A stretch of DNA of 64,000 nt, from positions 124,001 to 188,000 of the forward strand of contig MCGT01000025.1 of the NCBI GenBank assembly GCA_002104935.1, in the 5' to 3' direction. Position 1 is the stretch's first letter. Every line of letters begins with the position of its first letter. Position numbers and translations under genes: made by a program. Under the pieces are notes generated by a model. The model was not told the DNA's origin. It worked only from the letters and a program-made list of their open reading frames with translations, and ran no database searches. This document shows, one piece after another, positions 46,910-59,672 of this stretch. Origin of the DNA: Hesseltinella vesiculosa (taxonomy: Eukaryota; Mucoromycota; Mucoromycetes; Mucorales; Cunninghamellaceae).

Positions 46910-49900
46910 ATGGCAACCACAGCTGTAAGGTAATCTTTAAAAGCATCCCTTCTCAAACGGCGACTGTAACCCAGCTCTTTCTTTTTTTTTTTTTTTTTTT
47001 TTTGTATATCTCTGTCTGCAGGGTGGCCTTGCGCGTACGACCACTCACCGAAAACGAAAAATACGCCAACGCAACGGAATGCATCTCATTCATTCCAAAC
47101 GAACCGCAAATCCTCATCGGCAAAGATCATTCCTTTACCTATGACCACGTCTTTGACCCTCAATGCACCCAGCAAACCATTTACACTTCTTCCGTCCTGC
47201 CTCTCCTTGACAAGTTTGTCGACGGGTACACAAACAGAAAACTCTTTTTTTTTTTTTTCGCTTCTCACACTTTTTCTTTTGCAGCTTCAATGCCACCATT
47301 CTGGCTTACGGGTAACCTTGTTGACCAGTGACGTAACCATTTTAACCTCCCGTCCCTTTTTTTCTTACGCTAGCCAAACAGGTTCTGGTAAGACCTATAG
47401 CATGGGCACTGCTTTGGATGAACACCTTCATTCTGAACAGCAAGGTAATGTCACGTTTAAAAGAGAGAAACATGTCTCATTCTCCTTAAAAAAAAACCTC
47501 TGACTTAGGGATTGTCCCCCGTTTCATCCTTGATCTGTTCCAACGGTTACAAGCCAAACAGGTGCTTGACTACCAAGTCCATGCTTCCTTTTTGGAATTG
47601 TACAACGAAGACTTTATTGATCTGCTTAACACCCAAACCGACCGCCGACGTCTCAACCCCTGCGACATCAACATCCGTGAAAATGTCTCCGGCAACATCT
47701 ATTGGACCGGTGTCCGTGAAGAACTTTGTACCAGTCCACAAGACCTCCTGTCCATCCTCACCAAAGGCTCCCTCTGTCGAACCACCGGAGCCACCGACAT
47801 GAATGCCGTCTCCTCCCGCTCCCATGCCATCTTCACTGTCACCCTCAAGCAAACCGTACCTGATCATGGAGACCCCCATGACCCCCCATTGGCTGACAAC
47901 ACCCTGTCTGATCACGTTGCACCTGTTATTGACACGACTACCTCTAAAAAGACCTTGACCAGCAAATTTCATTTTGTTGATCTGGCTGGCTCCGAAAGGG
48001 TAACACCAAAAAAAAAAAAAAAAATGAAACAATGTAAACCTCACTCTTCCCCCCCTTTTTTTTTTCCTGTTTACTATTTTGATAGCTGAAACGGACCAAT
48101 GCTCAGGGTGACAGAGCACGTGAAGGAATTGCTATCAACTCTGGTCTCCTGGCCCTTGGCAATGTCATCAGTGCCTTGGGTGACGAATCACGAAAAGCCA
48201 GCCACGTGCCCTATCGAGATTCAAAATTGACCCGCCTGCTGCAAGACTCCTTGGGTGGCAACTCACAGACTTTAATGATGGCCTGTGTGTCACCTGCCGA
48301 AGCCAACTTTGCCGAAACCCTCAGCACCTTGAAATACGCAAACCGTGCAAAGAACATCAGAAACAAAGTCTCCATCAACCAAGAATTCGCCGGCTCCTCT
48401 ATGCAAGCCAACCAGCTCCGTGCTCAACTCTCTCGTCTCCGTATGGAACTCCAGTCCCTCAAGGCTTCCCAGACCAACACCTTACCTCTTCAACAAGAGA
48501 TCCTCCGTCTCCGCCAGCGTCTGTCTCTCTTCTCCGACCAGCTCTATCAAGCCCATGCCCAACGTGACACGCTCTTGATGGAACGAGACCTGGCCAACCA
48601 AATGGATGCCCCCAAACTATGGGAACAACTCAATTGGCTGATGAACCACGACGACGACAACGACAACTCCCCCCTTGTGCCTGACCAAGACAACCCCTCC
48701 TCCTATACGCCTGCTGTCCAGCGCATCCTCGACTACCAACACACCATTCAACAGTTACGCGACGAACTGGCCGACACCAAAGACCGCCTGGCCTTTATGG
48801 AGACCGCTGCCCAAACATCTCTCTCCAATTCCGCCTCGGCCTTGATCCTACCTGGCTTCCAGCCTCTACACCCACACAACAGCAGCACCACCTCCAGCAT
48901 CCGCAGCAACAAACCTCTTCCTCGCCGCCTTGCCTCCACTGCTGCCAACAAGAAAAAACGAGTCCGCTTCAACCCAAGCTCCAGTGTGCGCACCACCTCC
49001 AGCGTCACTGCCACCGCTACCCTTCGCTCATCAGCCCCTGTCACCCAATCCGTCTCCACCCTACCACCTATCCAGCCTTCGGCCCTGTCCACAAACGATT
49101 ACCATGACATCCACCAATGGCTCAAGGACACCGTCACTCCCATGGATAGCAAATCTTCCAATGTCTCCGACCTCCGCAACCAAGTCCGTCATTCCATCAG
49201 CAAAGCTCGGTCTGAAATTGAACGAGGTCTCCAGGTCTTACAAGACATCAAGGTAAAAAAAAAAAAAAAAAAAAGGAACCCACTGTTTTTAAAGACATCC
49301 TCCTTCTTTATTTATTTTTAGCCTGAGCAAGAAACCGCTGACAACTATGATTTGCTGAATGATGATGAGCTGTTCAAACAATTGCAATCTGAAGAGAGCA
49401 ACTTGTACCTTGGCGACCTGGACGACGTAATACCTCCTTTGCATCTGTCAGCCTCCATCGCTGACCTCCCCCCTTCTTTTTTTTTTTTTAGTGGCATGAT
49501 AGCTGCCAGCGCTCCGAGTCTTCCTCCTCCTCCTCCATTCTCCATGGCCAATCCTTCGTCACTTCTTGTGAACACCGTCGCACATTCTCCAACGACACCA
49601 CAGTCTCGGCCCAGACCAACCTGTCGGCTCTGGACCAACATCCCCAATGGTCTCGCATGATCCAGCAAATCCAGTCCGACATCCAAGTCAAGGAAGAACT
49701 GGTCAGCCAGCTGGAACGCAGCGAAGCCGAATATCTGAACCTTCGCAAACAGTATGAAGATAAGCTGTCGACCCTCTGCCACGAGATCTTGCAGCTCAAG
49801 CAAAAATGCGACGCCGCCTCCCAACAGCAATCCCAGGGCATGCAACGCCGCCCAAGCCAAGACCGCGACGTCCGCGCCATGTACGACGGCAAGCTCAAAC

Positions 49901-52206
49901 ACCTCTTGAATCAGCTGTCCGAAGTGCGCCGCAAATATGCCCAGACCACACATGCCATCCAGGCCACGCGCAACCAGAACGAAAGCACCCTGCGTGCCCT
50001 GCGTGTCAATGTCGCCAGCCTGAATGAAGAAAGGCGACGCATGATCAAACGTATGCGAGACGAAGCCAACCGCGTCCGAGAACAAACCATGAACCATGAA
50101 CGCGAGCTCCAACAAATGCGGCGCAAACACTCCCGCCACATCGAGGCCAAACGCCAGCTCGAGCGTGAAGCCCGCCAGCTGCACCGCCAGCTGCAAAAGC
50201 GCACCGATGACAACACCATGGCGAGACAACAGCTCAAACAAGTCACCAGCCTGGTCCGAAAGGCCGTGTCCAACGGCGGTGTGCTGGATGAACGTCTCCT
50301 GGCACGCTCCGATACCGTCCTGCGCCTCGGTCCCATCCGCTCCTCCTCCACTGCCCCCGCCCGCTCGGCCTTACCCCACCAGCGCCGCCATCCCCAGCGC
50401 CATCCAAAAACCGGCGACCCCACCCTGCCCTTGGCCATGCGGATCACCAAGAAAAAGCAGTTGCTCGACCAGGCCTTGATCCATCACCTGCACGGCAAAC
50501 AAGTCCTCATGGAGCTGCAAGCCCTGGTGGCCAAGCGCGACAGTCTTGTCCGGGAAAAAGTCGACTTGATCGCTCAAAAGGAAGAATACCAGCAGCAGCA
50601 AGACCATGCCTCGACGGTGGCGCTGGACGCGGCGGTGCAGCAGTGCATGGACGAGCGCCTGGATACCTTGGTTGCCGAAATCAACTACCTGGACGCCCGT
50701 ATGTACGACGTTCAGCAGCAACAAGTCCTGGACGCCTCCACCTTCACCGACGATGCCATCCAGCCCCACCACGAACCGTCCTCGTCCACACGCCACGAAA
50801 AGCGCGTGTCTTTTGCCGACCAAGTCCTGGCCGAGAAAAAAACGATGGCCTGGGCCGACACCCTGAATGACCAGTTCGGCGTGCGTCCCGGCACCGATCC
50901 CGACATGGCCCATGCCGTGGCCCTGCGCCTGCTGGCCTCCTGTGAGCCCGACGAAGGCTACAAGATGATGGAGTCGCTGGTCACCGACATGATCGGCCTG
51001 CGCATGAATGACTACCACCAGCACCACACCATCGTCCAGCTGAAGCAGACCGTCGACGAGCTTCAGGCCAACCTTCTGGCCATGAAGCAAGCTGCCATTG
51101 CCACCTCGACTCAGCACGAACGCAAAATCCGCGCGCTGGAGCAGCACCAGCAGCACCTCCTCCTTGGCGCTCGCAACCCGCACCTGCAGCCTCACAATCA
51201 TCAACGCCGCCTGTCCATCAGCTCTGTCCATTCCACCGCCTCTACCTACTCCACCCTGTCGTCGTCCGCCGCCTCCATCGTTTCCTCCATTGCTTCCTCC
51301 AACGTGTCCAGCAGCATGATGGCTCCGCCCTTGCCTCCTCCTCGCCGCATCAGCCTGGCCGCAGCCGAAGATGACGAAGTTGACTCGGCCATCGACCTCC
51401 ACGGTGACCTCGCCCATGACCAGCCAAACGACATGGTTATCTTTGACAAGATCTATGAACAAGGCATGCGCGCCGCGTCCAATGCCGCCGCCTGTGTCCA
51501 GGCCACCACGTCGATGGACCAACGCTTCTCGTCTGCTGCACCCACGTCTGACCAGCTCAAACGCCATTCGCTACCACCCATCCTTGACGGCCCCTCCAAA
51601 CCATCCGTGTCGCCGTTGTCCAGACAACGCGATCAAGTCACCTCGCCCGAGGAATTTTTGCACCGCATGCTCCACCAGCCTCTCCACCCCTCCCCTTGCG
51701 ATGAGCCCTGGCCGTCCACCCAGCCGTCCCGCCGGTCCTCCTGGGCGCCCTCCTCGCAGCACCTGCACGTCCCTGCCTCGTCCTCCACCTTGCTCCGGGC
51801 CCACCTGCAACGCGAAGACCGTGTGCGCCAGCGCGATTCACCAACCCCCACCCCCACCTCCACGTCCCAACAGCAGCCTCGAAAACGACCGACGTCGCTG
51901 GTGCTTGCCCCTTTGGCGAAAAATTGGTATGGCCCTGGTGCTTCCACCTTGCCGAGCGACCCCGGCCCATTGCCATCCCCTCGCGCCTCCCTTCAGCATC
52001 CTTCCCGAGCCGCCTCCATGTCGCTGCGCCCCGGCAAATCGCCTGTCACCCCGCCCACCACCCCTGCCATCTTCAACCGCCTGTCCAATGCCCATACCCA
52101 AGCGTCTCATGCCAAACGCTCCGAATCGGCTCTGGGCTTCCATCGCCACTCTGTCACCAGCCTCGAAGATCTCCAACAGCGCTGGCCTGCTGCCCCTTCC
52201 TCCTGA
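46910..52206 (+). CDS. kinesin-4 family motor protein with long coiled-coil tail
   Basis: Eight exons, 46910-46929, 47022-47225, 47285-47311, 47374-47444, 47509-47999, 48086-49252, 49322-49426 and 49492-52206, keep frame and give 1599 residues. The N-terminal motor domain (about 7-365) has [16 protein letters not shown]-loop GQTGSGKT at 84-91, [13 protein letters not shown] (switch I) and DLAGSER at 265-271 (switch II), then [20 protein letters not shown] and [16 protein letters not shown], close to KIF4/KIF21. Coiled coils follow at about 390-480, 730-900 and 960-1100. The last 350 residues are Pro/Ser-rich and disordered. Kinesin-4 motors regulate plus-end microtubule growth and move on spindles or cortical arrays. 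Exon 8 alone encodes 904 residues. Confidence 0.93.
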
Positions 52207-52370
52207 CCTTTACAAATAAAAATAAAATAAAAAAAGGTTGTTGTGCTTGTATCCAAGCGTGGCAAAGCTGTGGGTGGGCTTGTCGCTTGCCCTGCCACGC
52301 TTTGACCGTCGACTCCTCGCATGAGATATAATATCTATGACCTCTGGTATCACATACATTCTCTACCTTT

Positions 52371-53172
52371 CTTGAGAGGCATCCGTAAGGGGGCATCACT
52401 AGCGCTGAAATTTTTTGTGCCGGCTCCTTGATTGTCGCCACCAAGATCATCGTCCGGAGAGTTTTCCTCAGCGACAAAGATAAATGCTACTTGTTTCACT
52501 CCAGATTTTTTATTTTTATCTTTTACTTTTGAGGCTGGCGAGATGCTTGTGCTCCAGGATGTTGATTTCATCTGGGAGAGTATCGTCAGCATGATATGGA
52601 AGTCGAATTTGAACTGGTACTTCAACGTTTGATGTTGACCAAACGACAGGGGGACAATCTTGAGAGGGGAGGGGAGATCATGGTGGTGGAGCGGGATGAC
52701 AAGGGCAGAGGCTCACAAAGAGAGTCTTTGTTTCTTGGGTCCATGCTGCTTGGATTTTGGTGGGGCTTCGTAGAGGTACAGTGATTGTTGGCTGGTAGGA
52801 ATGTTGGGGAAAAACGTGCCGCGAGTCCATGACTTGAAATTTTCTACGGCGGCTTGGCTGGCATCGGTTGTTTTGCGATCAAAGTGGGTGCCAAATGACG
52901 ATCGGCGGTCAACAATCATCGTTTTTGCACAGTCTTCCAGTTTCATGCAATGTGCCTATTTTTTGTGAGAGTGTGAGTCGAGGAGTCCCTGGGGAAAAAA
53001 ATATGAATACCTTAAACTCCAGCAATGATTGGATACAGGTCTTTGCAAAGCGGGTGAAAGCCATGGCAGTTGTAGGGAGCGACAGTCGAGCAAAAGCGGT
53101 TGCGGTGTAGAGGCTATTGTCTTCAAGAGCAACGCAGATGACATTTAGCATGATGTCTTGAAACTTGCACAG
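52371..53172 (-). CDS. multi-exon gene of unknown function, structure incomplete
   Basis: Two segments join cleanly in phase 0: 53172-53011 (LCKFQDIMLNVICVALEDNS then TRFAKTCIQSLLEFK) and 52955-52713 (AHCMKLEDCAKTMIVDRRSS, then WTRGTFFPNIPTSQQSLYLY, ending QRLSL and stop). Further on, two more coding-like segments are linked by a GTAAAA donor: 52652-52519 (SNVEVPVQIRLPYHADDTLP, then EINILEHKHLASLK) and 52475-52371 (FIFVAEENSPDDDLGGDN, then DAPLRMPLKKG). I could not find a legal join between the two halves, nor the 5' start, which should lie above 53172. It may be a gene with an unusual splice, a recent frameshift, or two genes. No family recognised. Confidence 0.45.
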
Positions 53173-53389
53173 CTAGCACTTGCATGCATTTCACTCCCAG
53201 GAACAGTGCTTCGGCAGCAAACACATCGAGTGTGATTTTGCTTCATCGATAAAACAAAAGTGAGAGGTGCTACTTTTCGTGCATTTTTTTTTTTTTTTTT
53301 TTTGCATTACCATGCTAGCGGTGTTACAGTGCCGAAGAGATCTCCGCTGTGACAGCGGGATCGCCCACACCATCCTTCATTGGGTTCCC

Positions 53390-53560
53390 AAGCTCAGGAT
53401 CTTTGTGGTTCCCAAGCCATGGTGGTGGTGGTGCCAGGCTGCAGGATTTTCTGCGGGAATCACATCTCTCGCTTCTTGTATGGTCGTGCAATGGTCACCT
53501 TGGTTTGAGCACGAACGGAGTCATTATCTTGCTGGAACATGTTGGGGTCCAGCTCTTACC
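53390..53560 (-). pseudogene. decayed Tc1/mariner transposase fragment
   Basis: On the - strand, ELDPNMFQQDNDSVRAQTKV resembles the second catalytic block of Tc1/mariner transposases (QQDN followed by A/HTA). After a frame change, WLGNHKDPELGNPMKD resembles the W-P-xx-SPDLNPIE block, with the catalytic Glu position reading Lys. Two frame breaks and a stop lie between. It is short and decayed but co-linear with the family, and unrelated in sequence to the intact DDE gene at 56.3 kb. Confidence 0.5.
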
Positions 53561-53599
53561 AGTCCTCGTGAACCAAGGAATCTCATTGACATTGCCTAA

Positions 53600-54041
53600 G
53601 GATACATGAATACATGCTCATTGTACATTTGTTCTGGACAACCATACCCGGATCATCCCACTCTTGGGATGGTTTAGACCAGATGAGAAACAAGACAGCA
53701 AAAAAAAAAAAAAAAAAAAAAAATAGCGTGTCAGGATGTGCATTTAATCACTTTTTTTTAAGACAGAGAATCGAGATGCAAATGCTAAATCGATTGCAAA
53801 TCGTCTAGAATTTTACCAGCCTCATCATTTATGATCTATAGCACCCATGGAATATCTTTTCTCTGTTCGTTAGCTCAAAAGAGCTGGTCGGCACTCTTTT
53901 TTTAAAAAAAAAATCCAGTGTAGTGTATTCTCTGAAAACATGTTACTTTTCCGTGGTATGAAACAGTCGCAGGTATCCCCTGTTTTATTAAAATTTATAA
54001 TCATTTAATCATTTGTGGGAATCAAGAGGGAAGGCTGCTGC
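53600..54041. other. intergenic
   Basis: A/T-rich with an A run of about 23 at 53701-53723. No gene seen. Confidence 0.5.
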
Positions 54042-56169
54042 TCAATAGCTATGGTTGGGCGGGGCTGGAGGAACACGACGGCGCCAGGGAACCTGGGCAC
54101 TGGCAGCCGGACGTTTCAGACTGCTTGGCCGTACAGGTTTCCTTTTCATGCTGCTCACTGGCTTTCGAGGACGATCTTTTGTGGGCTATGATAAAAAACA
54201 ATGAGCTGCAACCATGCACTTTTCCCTTCCGGTCATTGAGCTTACATGGCCTAGGGGCTGGGGTGGGACCGGCTTGTCTTGCATAGAAAGGCAGGTGGGG
54301 GTCGAGGTAGGCTGGGTAGGTGGGACAAACTTCATGGATGGCTGATATTTCTCGACCATCTCGGACGAGAAAGAGTGCCAGAAACTTTGAGGATCGGGAT
54401 TAGCCATGTGGACGGGCTGGGCTGGTGGTGGGGTGGACAGTTTTTGGATGACAGGAGGGTGGTGATGATCGTACCGGTAGTCGAAATAAGGCTTCGTTTG
54501 GCTGTCGCGTTGATGTTTTTTCCTTTGGTCGTAGGTGAAAGGGCGAGCGGTCGGTTGCTGGCGGCTCTGTGAGCTGGGAGGTGGAGTGGGTGGGGATGAG
54601 GAGGGTTGTTCTTGTTGCCGAGGAACAGCAGGAGGCTGATGAGGTGGCAGAGGAGGAGACACTTGTAGGGCAGAGTGGCGCGTGGAAGAAGAAGAGGAGG
54701 GTGAGGCAGGCGAGAAGGAGCCGTGGAATTGATGGGAGTGATCATCCAAGGCTGGTACAAGCTGAGGCACGTACATGCGCTTTGACACAGGCGAGCCAGA
54801 AGGATCAGGGCGCGGTGGATGATGGATGATCTTTGGCGACACCAATTGCCATCCACTGGATGGCTGGGAGGATTTCTTGAGACTGGAGGAGGCTGTCTTG
54901 GGTTTATGCCTGGCAGGAGAGGCATGACGCCTGTTTGGAGGGGTGACAATGACAGGCTGGGTTTCCTTGACGGGGCTTGTAGGCAATTGATAGGTCGCCA
55001 GGCGGCCAGGGGTCGGGCGGCCGGATTTCTGGCGAAGTAGAGGGCTGGATTTGTTGGTGGTGGGCGTGACGGGTGAAGACAATTCTAAAGCTTGGATGGC
55101 TGTGGACTGCATTAAAAAAAGGAGGAGACGTCAGCGTCACGTTGCCTGCGATGTATCTTGACTTTACCACTTTTCCAGTTTTGAGCTTGGACAAGGACGA
55201 GGGGTGTTTCACCTTTTTTTTCAGGGACAGGGTCTTTTTCTTGAGAGCGACAGGCTTTGGGAGGGGTTGCTTGATGACAGGCTCCTTGGTATTAGATTTT
55301 CTTATGCTGGCTGGTTTGCTGGTATCGCTTGGCAAGCGGAAGGCGATCAATGGGCTGGTGGATGCTTTTGTCTTTGGTTTACGAGGCACCGAGTTCTGGT
55401 TTAGGTTTTTGAACGCCGTGGCCAGCAACCGGGTCGTTGGATCTTCCTGCATGAAAAAAAAAAAAAAGGTTACCATGGGCGTGGTCTTGGCAGCTGTTCT
55501 ATGGCCACTTACAGCGACAGTTATTTCGTTGGTGACACGACCCTGGAATGGAAATCATGTTGTTATGCGCATGAAGAGAAGAAAGAGACGGCTTTACCTT
55601 TCCAGATCGGTACGCTTTTTTTGAGAGTTTGAGTTCAGACAGGCGCTGGATTTGAAGATTGAGTTGGTGATCTTCTTTTGGAGGAGAGGGGGGCGGGAGG
55701 ATCTTGGCAACTGGAGGGCGAGCAAAGGTGAGGGTGGAAGGGCCGAAGGCGTCCAGCTGGGGGGAGGAGGGTGGCGTGGCTAGCCGGCTAGCAGGCTGGG
55801 CAGGTGGTGTCTTTTTCGCAGGTGTCTGGGGTGACGCTTTCTTTAGTCCATTCCGGATCTTGTGCAGATCTGGGACGTGGCTGCTAGTGGGAGGAGCTGT
55901 GCTTTTGGAGGTGCAGGGCTGGGGAGTGGTAATGTTGAGAGTGACGCTGGGCTGGTAATGGTGCGAGAGAGAGCTTGTGGGTATGATGTTGGAAGAGGAA
56001 GGTTCTGTTATTTGCGAACGACGTCGAGCTTGTCTCTTTTCCCGCAACAAGTCCAGCTCCTGTAATTAAGGTCAGTCATGGGCATCTCGGGCCGTTTGGC
56101 ATGACTTACCTTTTGTAGCGCAGTCAAATCTTGGGATGTTTGATACTGATCTCCATGACGAGGATGCAT
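54042..56169 (-). CDS. Pro/Ser/Lys-rich disordered protein of unknown function
   Basis: Six exons, 56169-56110, 56059-55598, 55542-55513, 55446-55168, 55106-54246 and 54185-54042, all phase 0, give 611 residues. Exons 3 (10 codons) and 6 (48 codons) are short. A coiled-coil start (DLTALQKELDLLREKRQARR) is followed by long Pro/Ser/Thr and Lys stretches (LKKKTLSLKKKVK; SPSSSSSTRHS). A conserved-looking patch is FWHSFSSEMVEKYQPS near residue 520. The C-terminus is basic (KRKPVRPSSLKRP). Such composition fits microtubule- or chromatin-associated scaffolds, but nothing specific is recognised. The all-phase-0 structure and clean splice sites make the gene model good. Confidence 0.75.
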
Positions 56170-56326
56170 TCCTGAAGGGCAGCTTAAAAAAATGGAAAAT
56201 GAAAGAAAGTCAAAAAAAAGGAGAAAAAAAAAAAAAAAAAAGACGTGAGCTTTTTCAAGCTTGAGAGCAAAAATGGAACCAAAAACATTTTCCTAATTTG
56301 GTCAAAGAAGTGAGTGCAATCTTTCT

Positions 56327-57025
56327 TTGAAGAAAGCTGACTTCCATTCTATCGAAAGAAACAGCCCAGCAAAGATCGAAGAGAGGCATGATTGGGTTCG
56401 TAAATGGGAAAATACTGACATGAATTTTTTGACGAATTGCGTGTTTCTTGACGAGTCAGCTTTTGATATCAATATGAAACGCTCAAGAGCTTGGTCCAAA
56501 AAAGGTACGCGTGCCATTGTCACCCGACCTACTACGAGAGCAAACACAACATCGATATTGGGAGCTATCTCTGCATCAGGTTTAATTACAGTTGGCGTGA
56601 AAAAACCGAGACCTACTAAGAAGAGAAAAGCTGATGGGTATATTAGTTCAGGAACTGTGACGGGTCACTACATTAGTTTTTTAAAAATGACTCTCGATGA
56701 AATGGACAAGCATCCACATATGAAAGGTCACTATATAGTCATGGATAATGCGCCCATTCACACCCATGAAAACATAAAGAAGTACATTGAGTATCGAAGA
56801 TATAAATGTGTGTATCTTCCTACTTACTCCCCTGAGCTTAACCCAATAGAGCAATTCTGGGCAGTGGCGAAAAGTAAGGTGAAGCGCCATAGGTTTTTGC
56901 AGGAAGACACTTTATCAAAAAGAATTACGGAGGCTTGCAAAAGTATAGAAAAAGGTCACTTCAAAGGCTTCGTTTCGCATTCTTACAGGTGTTGGGATAA
57001 ATGTCGAAACAGAGAGCCCATGTAA
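56327..57025 (+). CDS. DDE transposase, Tc1/IS630-like, N-terminally truncated
   Basis: The open frame reads 232 residues to a stop at 57023; coding similarity starts a little upstream near 56310 (NLSLKKADFHSIERNSP). The catalytic triad is intact: first Asp in VFLDESAFDINMKRSRAW, second in YIVMDNAPIHTHENIKK, and Glu in YSPELNPIEQFW. There are 34 residues between the second Asp and the Glu (DD34E). RPTTRANTTSILGAISASGL is also typical. The N-terminal helix-turn-helix part is missing: frames before 56310 are closed by stops, so the copy is 5'-truncated or has an unseen upstream exon. Only about 90 bases separate its stop from the minisatellite. Confidence 0.85.
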   Translation: MKKADFHSIERNSPAKIEERHDWVRKWENTDMNFLTNCVFLDESAFDINMKRSRAWSKKGTRAIVTRPTTRANTTSILGAISASGLITVGVKKPRPTKKRKADGYISSGTVTGHYISFLKMTLDEMDKHPHMKGHYIVMDNAPIHTHENIKKYIEYRRYKCVYLPTYSPELNPIEQFWAVAKSKVKRHRFLQEDTLSKRITEACKSIEKGHFKGFVSHSYRCWDKCRNREPM

Positions 57026-57112
57026 TAGCCGCTAATGGCTTTATCTAATGCTAATAATGTGGCGATTAACATAAATTCCACATTTGACATGACCCAAACA
57101 AAATTTTCTATA

Positions 57113-59672
57113 AAATGCATGCCTCGACACACCACAGCACACTTCGACACACTTCGACACACCACGACACACTACGGCACACTTCAACACACCACGACAC
57201 ATCGTTCGACACACCACGACACACCTCGGCACACCTCGGCACACCACGACACACCACGACACACCACGGCACATCGCTCGACACACCACGGCACACCACG
57301 GCACATCGCTCGACACACCACGGCACACCACGGCACACCACGGCACACTTCAACACACCACGACACATCGTTCGACACACCACGGCACACCACGACACAC
57401 CACGACACACCACGGCACACCACGGCACATCGCTCGACACACCACGGCACACCACGGCACACCACGGCACACTTCAACACACCACGACACATCGTTCGAC
57501 ACACCACGGCACACCACGGCACACTTCAACACACCACGGCACACTTCGACACACCACGGCACACTTCGACACACCACGGCACACCACGGCACACTTCAAC
57601 ACACCAAGACACACTTCAACACACCACGGCACATCGTTCGACACACCACGACACACCACGACACACCACGGCACACCACGACACACCACGGCACACCACG
57701 GCACACCAAGACACACCACAGCACACCACGGCACATCGCTCGACACACCACGGCACACCACGGCACACCACGGCACACTTCAACACACCACGACACATCG
57801 TTCGACACACCACGGCACACCACGGCACACTTCAACACACCACGGCACACTTCGACACACCACGGCACACTTCGACACACCACGGCACACCACGGCACAC
57901 TTCAACACACCAAGACACACTTCAACACACCACGGCACATCGTTCGACACACCACGGCACACCACGACACACCACGGCACACCACGACACACCACGGCAC
58001 ACCACGGCACACCAAGACACACCACGGCACACCACGGCACACTTCAACACACCACGACACATCGTTCGACACACCACGGCACACTTCAACACACCTCAGC
58101 ACACCACGACACATCGTTCGACACACCACGGCACACCACGGCACACTTCAACACACCAAGACACACTTCAACACACCACGGCACATCGTTCGACACACCA
58201 CGGCACACCACGACACACCACGGCACACCACGGCACACCAAGACACACCACGGCACACCACGGCACACTTCAACACACCACGGCACACCACGACACACCA
58301 CGACACACCACGACACACCACGGCACACGCTCGACACACCACGGCACATCGCTCGACACACCACGGCACACCACGGCACACCACGGCACACCACGGCACA
58401 CTTCAACACACCAAGACACACTTCAACACACCACGGCACATCGTTCGACACACCACGGCACACCACGACACACCACGGCACACCACGGCACACCACGGCA
58501 CACCACGGCACACCACGGCACATCGCTCGACACACCACGGCACACCACGGCACATCGCTCGACACACCACGGCACACCACGGCACACCACGGCACACTTC
58601 AACACACCACGACACATCGTTCGACACACCACGGCACACCACGACACACCACGACACACCACGCACACCACGGCACATCGCTCGACACACCACGGCACAC
58701 CACGGCACACCACGGCACACTTCAACACACCACGACACATCGTTCGACACACCACGGCACACCACGGCACACTTCAACACACCACGGCACACTTCGACAC
58801 ACCACGGCACACTTCGACACACCACGGCACACCACGGCACACTTCAACACACCAAGACACACTTCAACACACCACGGCACATCGTTCGACACACCACGGC
58901 ACACCACGACACACCACGGCACACCACGACACACCACGGCACACCACGGCACACCAAGACACACCACGGCACACCACGGCACACTTCAACACACCACGAC
59001 ACATCGTTCGACACACCACGGCACACTTCAACACACCTCAGCACACCACGACACACCACGGCACATCGCTCGACACACCACGGCACATCGCTCGGCACAC
59101 CAAGACACACCACGGCACACCACGACACACCACGACACACCACGGCACATCGCTCGACACACCACGGCACACCACGGCACACTTCAACACACCACGGCAC
59201 ACCAAGACACACCACGGCACACCACGGCACACTTCAACACACCAAGACACACTTCAACACACCACGGCACATCGTTCGACACACCACGACACACCACGAC
59301 ACACCACGGCACACCACGGCACACCACGGCACACCACGGCACACCACGGCACACCAAGACACACCACGGCACACCACGGCACACTTCAACACACCACGGC
59401 ACATCGCTCGACACACCACGGCACATCGCTCGACACACCACGGCACACCACGGCACACTTCAACACACCACGGCACACTTCGACACACCACGGCACACTT
59501 CGACACACCACGGCACACCACGGCACACTTCAACACACCAAGACACACTTCAACACACCACGGCACATCGTTCGACACACCACAGCACACCACGACACAC
59601 CACGGCACATCGCTCGACACACCACGGCACACCACGGCACACCACGGCACACTTCGACACATCGCTCGACAA
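57113..59672 (+). repeat. minisatellite array, left arm (10-bp unit)
   Basis: About 2.56 kb of near-perfect units of 10 bases, ACACCACGGC and variants (ACACCACGAC, ACACTTCAAC, ACACTTCGAC, ACACCAAGAC), broken at intervals by a 12-base form ACATCGCTCGAC or ACATCGTTCGAC. The variants are ordered, not random. The string CTTCAACACACCAAGAC recurs seven times, about 250-440 bases apart, marking higher-order blocks. The + strand is C/A-rich. Because 10 is not a multiple of 3 and units lack stops, several frames on both strands stay open; none is likely to be a gene. Confidence 0.97.

Noticed and set aside
50371..51567. 398-residue - strand frame opposite the kinesin tail
   Set aside because: His/Gly/Val-rich shadow of the Gln/Ala/Asp-rich + strand coding sequence; the + strand frame is continuous with the motor.
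57113..59672. CRISPR array
   Set aside because: Units are 10 bases with no unique spacers, and the organism is eukaryotic.
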